DNA of 64,000 nt from Homarus americanus (taxonomy: Eukaryota; Arthropoda; Malacostraca; Decapoda; Nephropidae). Every line of letters begins with the position of its first letter. The stretch's first letter is position 1. Shown here piece by piece: positions 57,078-64,000 of the stretch. A model generated the notes under the pieces. The model was not told where the DNA came from, made no database searches, and worked only from the letters and a program-made list of their open reading frames with translations. The translations under genes and the position numbers were made by a program. The stretch covers positions 9,381,231-9,445,230 of the forward strand of contig NW_024736071.1 in NCBI RefSeq assembly GCF_018991925.1. The letters run 5' to 3'.

Positions 57078-58730
57078 TCAAGGCTTCTTCCTATACAACG
57101 CTAACACTGGAGAGACCAACTGGCCAACAACACAATGATAAACCAATCAGTGGCGAAGAGGGTAAAGGTAATACCATATGTAGGGGCAGAATGCATGTGT
57201 GGTCTGTAAGTATCCTGGTATAGTATGCAAATATTATGCTCAAAAGGTTTGTTGGAAATAAAATAATAGTGACATAGCTACCAGAATGTAATACTTTTAA
57301 GCAAAACTCAACTGTGAGCCCTCTCTACAGCAATTTTTTTAAGTTTCTGTGACCATAACAAGTCATTGTGACCACTCACGGGAGATCTGGTCATCTTCAT
57401 TCTGCAGCCAATTCATCCCACAAGATTTTCTTTTGCATGATTTATACATCACTAGCTTCTTTATTGGTTTGGCTTTAACATAAGCAGAAAAAGAGACAAG
57501 ACTAAGACTATTTTCACTCTGAATCGAGAAAAACATTGTGTTCCGAGCATCACATTTCTGACATTTTCTCAAACCTACCAAGGTGTATATAGTTATAAAA
57601 GTGAAATTTTATGAGCTTTCCAAGAATGGCTTTGGAATTTTAATATGGCTAATAATGGGGAGGGTGGAAGAAGAGATAAAGGGACAAACCCGATCTTCCG
57701 GTATGGTTGACGGGAGGAAACCGATAGACTGCAGACTTCCACCAAATCTTTGGTACTTTCTGGAATCTTCCCTCGCAAGATCATGCAGTCATGTGGGACA
57801 CAAAAATTTGATGCAATTATCTTAAAAATAATGTTGGCAAATTTTTTTAAGTTTTGTGACGTGATTTGCATCACCAGTGCAAATAGTGCGACCCAATGAT
57901 TTGACGCGATTCGCATCATTGTGCGGGAGAAGGTTAATATCCTAACAAATTATTATGTCTAATTTCATAGCATTTCTCAGTTTGTGTTTTATCATCTATG
58001 ATACCGTTTACCAGAATGAAAATTTATTTAGTTTATATATCAAGTTATTCAGTAAAGAAGCATTCTGTGATGATATAAAAGGGTATAACCAATAAAGTTT
58101 TCAAAACCATGACACATTCAGGTTGGCAGATTCTCTGGTGTGCTGCTGCCATGTTTCTACCCTCTTCAATTTATTGTACAGAAACTTTGTTGGTTTAGAA
58201 TGGTACTGCACTCAGATTTAATAAAAATTGCCTCTATGCAGTTTTCAGACATAGAACCTATTTATTATTTTAATATTTTGTTAAAGCTTTGTGAAGAGTT
58301 AAATTACTGTATAGGAGCCAGATACATTTAGCTCCATGGAAATGGAGCAGTCAAAACTACAAGTGTCTCAGACAGAAAAACAGCCAAGTTGAATTGGCCT
58401 GGTTCTGGAGATTCCTACATAGTGGACAACAATGGACAGGCAGACTACATGAACAGTGTGATGTCATGACTTCAGGCTAACTATGACAACATTTATTTTC
58501 ATAAATTTCTAAGAAATAAGGTTTCAATGGTATAGTATACCAGGTAATCAATTAATTAGTCCCAACTGTCAATATTAAGAGTATCCTGTCAGTTGATTGA
58601 GAACATCCAACAGTGGCCACCAGAATGATGATTGCACCCTGACACCTCAGGTGCCCAGAGAGGTTCAGAATGACTAGTTGCCTAATTTACACAGGCAAGG
58701 GGTGATTTAATACAAGTTTATGCACCTCAG
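57078..58730. other. Intron sequence with one unidentified ORF
   Basis: Apart from the minus-strand ORF at 57363-57581 and a GGCGAAGAGGGTAAAGG string near 57160 that recalls the LINE tail at 59000, nothing is recognised. Confidence 0.4.
57363..57581 (-). other. Unidentified ORF with two Cys pairs
   Basis: About 70 codons read through KCQKCDARNTMFFSIQ, a hydrophobic middle (LSLVSFSAYV) and YKSCKRKSCGMNWLQNE. A strong donor-like CTCCC/GTGAGT lies near its end. It is not part of TSC2, because the flanking exons join directly. It could be a fragment of a mobile element or a cryptic exon. No family was recognised. Confidence 0.25.
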
Positions 58731-58739
58731 AACACATTA

Positions 58740-59110
58740 CTCAGTCGAGTGTTTATACCTGAAACTGGTGGATGCCACAAGGTAAGAGAATTGATAGGGC
58801 AAACTTTTTTAGAATGAGGTGTGAACTTTTCGAATAACCTGCCAGTGAGTGTTGTGAGCTCATATTAAGACCAGATTTGACCAACAATGACACAGGTCCA
58901 GGTACATTCTGGAGCCAGTGCATGCACAGTACTTGCCAACAGTGGATAGTAGAGATGTGACTGACCGCCCAGTAGCTAACAGGCTGATCAATGGCGAGGA
59001 GGATAAGGTAAAAGTTAAATATGTACTGAAAACTGACCAACCTTACAAACAGCTAGCGAGCTGACCAACGGTGAAAAAGACAAAGAAATCGTCATCAACA
59101 ACATTTCTGG
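58740..59110 (+). mobile_element. LINE 3' end (RT C-terminal domain), same family as 28470
   Basis: In one frame it reads SSYIKTRFDQQ (with shifts), RSRYILEPVHAQYLPTVDSR and DVTDRPVANRLINGEEDKVK. The first part parallels the minus-strand LINE at 28470-29075. The GEEDK-type block is repeated at 59060-59090. Confidence 0.7.
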
Positions 59111-59189
59111 ACATTTTCCATGCTTGCGCAGGTTAGTTGCAATTACCTGATTGCAGCTCTCTATGCTGCTAGATCTCTTGCAGTCCTCT

Positions 59190-59290
59190 TTTCATGTTTT
59201 TAACTTCAACGTCATTTCTCACAACCGCTTCCCATGTCATTCTTGGCCTACCTCGAGCTCTCCTCCTCTCCACTATTAAAATCCTACACT
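59190..59290 (-). mobile_element. LINE fragment (GRPRMTW motif)
   Basis: The minus strand encodes RRRARGRPRMTWEAVVRND, a string common near the end of RTE/R2-like LINE proteins. Only about 100 bp can be followed. Confidence 0.45.
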
Positions 59291-59423
59291 TATTGGCCCA
59301 ATTGGATAAAGAATGTACAAAGAACACCAATAGCCTTGCTACTGACTAAGCACAATTAGTCTAAGATATGTGAAATTATAAAAGCATATAATTCTGAATA
59401 AAAAATTCCTAGTACAGTTCCAG

Positions 59424-59604
59424 AAACGTGTTTCTACACCCCGTGGTAACCCGTGTCTCCAATGGCCTACCTATACGATAGCAAACCAGTCACATCCATC
59501 ATTACACAACCAATACCCATTCATTCACAAATAGTGATACTACTACGACTGCGATGTTACCAATTGGAGACACGGGTTACCACAGGGTGTGTAGAACACA
59601 TTTC
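59424..59604. mobile_element. Hairpin MITE beside a TSC2 exon
   Basis: The left arm CACCCCGTGGTAACCCGTGT continues to CTCCAATGG. The right arm CCAATTGGAGACACGGGTTA continues to CCACAGGGTG. The arms are inverse over about 38 bp and separated by about 100 bp of low-complexity sequence. The target duplication is unclear. It ends 33 bp from the exon at 59638. Confidence 0.8.
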
Positions 59605-59637
59605 CACAACTGTACAAAGAAAGACTGCAATCTTTAC

Positions 59638-59806
59638 CTTCTCTAATATGTTCAGTACATCCAAGATGATGTCAGATTTGTGTGTCACAGATATCTGGCA
59701 GAGAAATTTGACAGCAGCTGTTCTAACTTTAACTTCAGTTTCTTTTTCAACTCCATTCAGCTGAGGCACGATCACTTCTCTAATGAGCTCCGTCCCATAT
59801 ACTTGA
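59638..59806 (-). CDS. TSC2: TSC2 exon
   Basis: The exon is 169 nt. The acceptor is TTCTAG at 59807-59808 and the donor is GAGAAG/GTAAAG. The first base completes the Ser codon split with the previous exon. It encodes TELIREVIVPQLN and KVRTAAVKFLCQ, ending DVLNILEK, against human EEELINSVVISQLS and VRKLATQLLVDL, ending LDIIEK. A ~180-bp hairpin MITE lies 33 bp downstream of the donor at 59424-59604. Confidence 0.95.
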
Positions 59807-61233
59807 CTAGAACAAATTCAAACCCAAAAGTTTAAAAATGCATAAACTGTTGTATTCTATGTGCTTTATTAAGCTAAATCTTCCACTAATTATTATCAAG
59901 TAGTTTCAATTGAGAATTAGGTCGAATATGAGAAGTAAAATATCAATAAAATGCTTCTTACAATTTGTTCTCATGTGTTTGAATTAGTCACCAACATTTA
60001 ATATAATTAATTTCACCTTAGGTTTCACAAAGACCAGTATGCAATATTTACTGATCTACTTTTCATTTAAGATACTGGATGATGATTAATAAGTTACAGG
60101 AATCAAATTCCCATAACACAGTTTACTAAACTAAGCAAAGTTGCTAGTACATCTATTTATTCATACTAATTACAATGATCTTATAAAATGGTACATAATT
60201 TTTTGGTCTATTATCTATTGTAATCACTAATTATTTTCTATGATTTACCCTTCACTCTTCACACCCCATTGAGAATAACAAAGTTACTGTATTAACATCA
60301 TCTCCAAACTGAATGGCTATCCATGACTGACATCTACAGTATACAGGTATATATTGAAATTTCATGTGAAAAACTGAACTTTAACTCAAATGCAATAACT
60401 CTCTATTTGGTGATTTAGAAGTTTTGAAGAAGTTGTGACTTTGATAGTGGACATATCTATAAAAAAAAAAAAAAAAAAAAAGTTTAGAAGCACTTAACAA
60501 TTAAAAGTTTTGAAATTAACATTTCTACAGCTTACATATAATCACCCGAACATTCCAGAAGTAAATCACATGCTAACACAATGCAAGATTGTCACAAGAT
60601 AATGATACAAAGAAGGTGCCCAAAGAAAACTAAAACAGAAGGGAAAAGATAAAAAGTGCAACTGAGGTAAGTGGAAATGAAAAGGAAGATAGATTATGTA
60701 AAAAGAAGTTGCAGTACAAGTTTACAAAACACCTGTACAGTACAGTATATCAAAACTTCTATGGAGAAAACTGAAAAATTGTATGTCGATATAGAGGGCA
60801 CTCCAGGCAAGAAATAAACATGCAACAAAAGTACAAAATTTCAGAAAATGCAGTTAAAGTTTAGCAATATTTTAATAAGTATAACTAACTAAAAAGGGAT
60901 TTTTTTTTAGTATGATCTATAAATTATAATTGTATAAAGGAAAAGTATATTCAATGATTATTCTTTAAGCAAAAAATGCAAATTATTATAGTAGTCCAGG
61001 TATGCGGTTTATCTGCTTGATTTCCTTTCTTCTCACAATGGTCCACAAATTTTAGTTCACTATCAACTTACGCACCCAGTTACTGACATTTCTTTGTCAC
61101 TTTGGGACGTGATATGCCTCCTCAATATTGGTATGACCAAGGTGCATCTTTTTGCATTTTGTAATCAATAATATTGAAAACTATTCAGTCATTTCACACA
61201 AGTACAATAAAAAAATAATCGTTATACTGTAAC
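59807..61233. other. Intron sequence, nothing recognised
   Basis: A/T-rich intron between two TSC2 exons, with a poly-A run at 60460-60481. No transposon end or gene was supported. Confidence 0.5.
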
Positions 61234-61406
61234 CTGTTATTCTTGAAAATATGCGAGAGAATATCCAATGCCTTCATTTTTACTTTCAGTCTTTGGTCAC
61301 CATGATAGTGATGGGTAAACAGTTTGGCCAACTTAACAAGCCATAGTGGATTGGCAGGATTTAAGTTCATTTCTTGATAATCCAGTAGTTTGATAACAGA
61401 AGCCTC
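61234..61406 (-). CDS. TSC2: TSC2 exon
   Basis: The exon is 173 nt, phase 0 in and phase 2 out (AACAG/GTTACA). It encodes EASVIKLLDYQ...NPLWLVKLAKLF...LKVKMKALDILSHIF, which parallels human ...GWIQNLQALMERFF...VRIKVLDVLSFVL. Only 113 bp of intron separate it from the preceding exon, the shortest intron in the window and the only one free of transposons. Confidence 0.93.
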
Positions 61407-61519
61407 CTGCAAGTAAAATAGTAAACAATATTAACAAAAGTATCCTATGCATACTAAGGAATATTTCAGTAAACCAATGTTTGCTCAGTAATCACTTCCT
61501 GCCAGCTTTGTTTCCTTAC

Positions 61520-61674
61520 TGGCCGTAGTTGAGAATACTGGTCCACCAGCAAGTAAAACTGGCCATGAGATCCAAAATATTCCCTCGACTCCACAAGGTG
61601 TTCTATGCCATCCACTGCTTCTGAGAGCACAGCCAATATGGTCGGTTTTTCAATCCTTTCCTCTGTCATTTTCA
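61520..61674 (-). CDS. TSC2: TSC2 exon
   Basis: The exon is 155 nt. The acceptor is TTTTTAG at 61675-61676 and the donor is CCA/GTAAGG, so it enters in phase 1 and leaves in phase 0. It encodes a segment with IEHLVESREYFGSHGQFY, matching the human stretch VEELCDQNEFHGSQERYF. The end ...QLRP joins the next exon's EAS, matching human RPESS. The frame stays open a little past the donor, but homology places the end at RP. Confidence 0.92.
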
Positions 61675-61809
61675 CTAAAAATCGTAAAATACCATGTAAC
61701 ACTCATTCATTATTACATTACTAAAATATGCTTCAATGAAGCGAACAAACATCTAATAAAGATTATGCAAGTTTTTTTTTCAATTTTAAAACTATTAACC
61801 ACATAACTA

Positions 61810-62382
61810 CAGGGGGCCCCCCAAATTCGCGGGGCTAGGTTCTCAAAATGGCCTCGAATCGCCAAATCCGTGAATAACATTTGCAAACCGGGTGGATGGG
61901 AGGTTACATTTTTACTTGTGTACAAAGAAATGTATATTCCCTTTATGTGTTTGCCCTTAGGACAATTATTTCTTTTACCTGTAGTATTGTATGTGTGTGT
62001 GTGTGTGTAGACACAGACACACAAAACACATACAAATAATTTATTAAATATGTGAGTCTACCCTCAAGTCTGTGCTCTATTAATAAAGTACGTACTGTAA
62101 AAGAGCACGGACTTGAAGGTAGACTCACATTTTTTTATAAATTTGATTACAGTATTTGTGAGAGTATTTTCCCAGTCCGTATTATTTATTTGTATGTGTT
62201 TTGCAATACCCTGTACAGGTAAAGGAAATTACTGTTTCTAAAATGAATGGCTCCCTGTCCCAGCTGTGAAAATGCAGGTAACTTTAAAACTACCCACAGA
62301 CACTCTTGGGTACACCCAGGGTGTCATCCACAAATAAACGACAACTGTGAAGTAAAAATCAGCGAACTTGGGGAGCACCCTG
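61810..62382. mobile_element. Pogo-like family L MITE with internal hairpin
   Basis: The copy is 573 bp with ends CAGGGGGCCCCCCAAATTCG / ...GCGAACTTGGGGAGCACCCTG and TA duplications. Inside, ATGTGAGTCTACCCTCAAGT (62050) faces ACTTGAAGGTAGACTCACAT (62111), a ~30-bp stem. A second inverse pair, CAAAACACATACAAATAA / TTATTTGTATGTGTTTTG, surrounds it. A (TG)n run lies at 61990-62009. Confidence 0.85.
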
Positions 62383-62814
62383 TACTTCAGTATCAACATC
62401 ATTATAAGGTGATTCTCTGTATTTCTCCTTTCTTTTTAAAGTTGTAAAGTTATAACCCGTTCATGAGGTAGCAGGTAGCTATCAAACAGGGAGGTACTAC
62501 CGCCTGGGAAGATATTGGAAGCATAATGTGTTGTCTAATGGTAGACCCTGCTGCCATATGGCATCACGAATATTGTGACCAAGTCCCAGGTTGCTGATCT
62601 GTCTTTCTGCCTCATTTACACACAATTGCAGGATCTCAATTGTTTCTCTTCCTATTGACAACACAACATACTATACATATAGCATTTCTCACTATTGATT
62701 ATTATTATTTTTTCTTTATTATCATTATTACAGTATTGTTATTATTATTAATGTTGTTATTATTTTATTTTACTTTTTATTATAAATTTTATTTACTATG
62801 AATTACTATTCTTA

Positions 62815-62900
62815 TTTTTTAATTTTCCCCTCCCAGGCCCCGATGTGGGTCAGTGACCTGTGCCCGGGTGGGCTAATACCCTTTAAAAAAAATAATAAAA
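62815..62900 (+). repeat. LINE/SINE 3' tail
   Basis: CCCCGATGTGGGTCAGTGAC, then CTGTGCCCGGGTGGGCTAAT, then poly-A. It is the same tail as at 21027, 30757, 31076 and 56513. A TTATTATTATT-rich stretch precedes it (62700-62800). Confidence 0.8.
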
Positions 62901-62925
62901 TAAAAAAAATACTCCTGAATAAGTA

Positions 62926-63679
62926 CACTTGCAACAAAAAGTATTGGTGCAGGGTGTGATCGACGACTTCCGAAACAATACGTATACACTATGATATGTC
63001 GGGAAGGTTGGTAAGTGTATCCTCATAACCCCCCCCACCCCCTCCACTAGGTGTTGCCATATGGCTGACAATCAGTGTGTTTGTTTCCTCTTTTCAGATT
63101 GTTGCTTTGTGTCGACTGAATGATGAGCGAGGGTTCGGTCTCGGTGAACGTGGGTATAAAACAGAGACAATATGAAGCAGTAGAGATCTACACATGCCAG
63201 ACGACATGGAAACCTCAGAGGGAACACGAGGAGCTATTATTGCCCTTCATAACGAAGGGTTCGGCGTCGCAGATATTAGCTGGCGGGTTGGTGTCCACAG
63301 GAACACAGCTGCACGATGGATTCGGCGATACCTCGAAACTGGTGCTACAGACGACAGGTCTCAGAGCGGCCGTCCACACTGCACCACCTCAGGACGACCA
63401 GGTTGAGTGGTTTATTTGGCAGCATAAATTTAAGTGGCAATATTCACAAGTATCACAAATAATTTTGTTAACAGGGAGCTCCTCATATTTCATACTGTCT
63501 ATCACTTCCCGACCTTATTTATAACGGTTTGTTTCACTTGACCAGGCCACAGTAGCAGCTCAGCAGGATTACAGGGCTGCCAACATACGGCTGGTACAAC
63601 TCACCTTTCCCAATACCTATCGTCACTGATCTCAAATTGTTCACACTACAGTATGCACAGATACTTTTTGTTGCGAGTG
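62926..63679 (+). mobile_element. Tc1-like element, internally deleted
   Basis: The inverted ends are CACTTGCAACAAAAAGTATT / ...GATACTTTTTGTTGCGAGTG, with TA on each side; the element is 754 bp. It holds the N-terminal part of a transposase and lacks the DDE nuclease. Confidence 0.88.
63194..63406 (+). pseudogene. Tc1-like transposase N-terminus (paired-like HTH)
   Basis: MPDDMETSEGTRGAIIALHN, then EGFGVADISWRVGVHRNTAA, then RWIRRYLETGATDDRSQSGR, form the first helix-turn-helix and the GRPR-type hook of Tc1 transposases. The protein stops after about 70 codons, where the element is deleted. The DDE domain is absent. Confidence 0.85.
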
Positions 63680-63975
63680 TACCTCATATATAACCCAACC
63701 CCTATATTTTTGGGTAAAGGGCCTGATTTTTCATATACTGCAGTACTTTGTATATAATTCAACTCCAGCCTTTAAGAAACAATAGGTATGATACTAGATA
63801 TAATTTGCAGCAAGACCTTGATCACCACCACAACAGTTGATATTATGGACCAATTCTAAATACTGTACACGGTGGTGTTGGTGAACAATAAAATGAGTTT
63901 GTTGTACCAATTGACTGAATTATTCAGAATTATTTCAACTCAAAACACTTTAGTACTTAACACTTGCTCACCTAC

Positions 63976-64000
63976 CTGTATGCATAAACACATTCATCAG
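63976..64000 (-). CDS. TSC2: TSC2 exon (3' part, cut by window edge)
   Basis: Only 25 bases are present, encoding L-M-N-V-F-M-H-T and one extra base before a CAG/GTAGGT donor. The leftover base (phase 1) is exactly what the next exon at 61674 requires, and together they make T-V-K-M. The residues fit the hydrophobic helix that precedes the matching part of tuberin. The short length makes this the weakest exon call. Confidence 0.55.

Larger units (their letters stand above)
7066..64000 (-). other. TSC2: TSC2 (tuberin) gene, internal part, eleven exons
   Basis: Tuberin is the GTPase-activating subunit of the TSC1-TSC2-TBC1D7 complex. It drives Rheb to its GDP form and thereby restrains mTORC1 at the lysosome. 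Eleven minus-strand exons were placed here by protein similarity to tuberin, recalled from knowledge of the human protein, and by splice signals. Every internal exon has an AG acceptor and GT donor, all ten junction phases agree, and the joined segment is 594 codons with no stop. It corresponds roughly to human residues 390-920, an alpha-solenoid region that includes the Pfam Tuberin domain. The TSC1-binding N-terminus lies beyond 64000 and the RapGAP domain lies left of position 1. No further exon was seen in 1-7065. All transposons in the window lie in its introns. Confidence 0.93.

Noticed and set aside
57363..57581. Candidate extra TSC2 exon
   Set aside because: The exons at 59638-59806 (ending LEK) and 53067-53288 (starting VLLASYLK) join in phase and align to tuberin without a gap.
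1..64000. tRNA, rRNA, viral genes or a multi-gene defence or biosynthetic system
   Set aside because: No cloverleaf with A/B boxes, rRNA core, viral structural gene or gene cluster was recognised. The DNA is one host gene with transposon-filled introns.

Overview
This is a piece of a large, repeat-laden animal genome, most probably a malacostracan (decapod-like) crustacean. The reasons are one conserved, intron-rich host gene on the minus strand, and introns packed with pogo/Tigger-type DNA transposons, several non-LTR retrotransposon clades, a DIRS element, hAT, Tc1 and Harbinger pieces, and a LINE/SINE-like tail I associate with decapod genomes. The taxon call rests on memory of repeat types, not on a search.

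The host gene is TSC2 (tuberin), the catalytic-subunit gene of the TSC complex that restrains Rheb and mTORC1. Eleven exons can be placed between 64000 and 7066 on the minus strand. They join into 594 continuous codons with all ten junction phases agreeing. They cover the middle of the protein (very roughly human residues 390-920). The N-terminal exons lie right of the window, and the C-terminal RapGAP exons lie left of it. Intron sizes range from 113 bp (61407-61519) to about 15.4 kb (22502-37907).

Layout. 1-7065: an intron with a full-length but decayed L2/Crack-like LINE (371-5263) and a Tigger. 7066-11160: two exons separated by a Tigger that carries a 1.87-kb noncoding insert. 11161-22354: a Tigger with an almost complete transposase (13574-15428) nested in another pogo-like element, a decayed RTE-type LINE (about 16840-20960), and a second LINE end interrupted by a pogo element and abutting an exon splice donor at 22355. 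22502-37907: the largest intron, with Tiggers nested up to three deep, a hAT MITE, two large palindromes, a 30-bp minisatellite and LTR-like remnants. 38027-48570: Tiggers around a DIRS retrotransposon (gag-like, RT, RNase H and tyrosine recombinase on the minus strand). 48736-61233: exons with short to medium introns holding Tiggers, a 79-bp palindromic MITE and a Harbinger element hosting two further transposons. 61234-64000: exons, a pogo MITE and a Tc1-like element.

Nothing here looks like a multi-gene pathway beyond TSC2. The transposons are fossils of independent families that inserted into one another, which gives a readable relative chronology. I saw no tRNA, rRNA, CRISPR or virus genes. 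I did not find a clearly new biological system. The most unusual items are the two unrecognised dimeric ~400-bp repeat units embedded in transposons, the 1.87-kb noncoding element, the LINE junction at a TSC2 splice donor, and the co-occurrence of about fourteen pogo/Tigger families.
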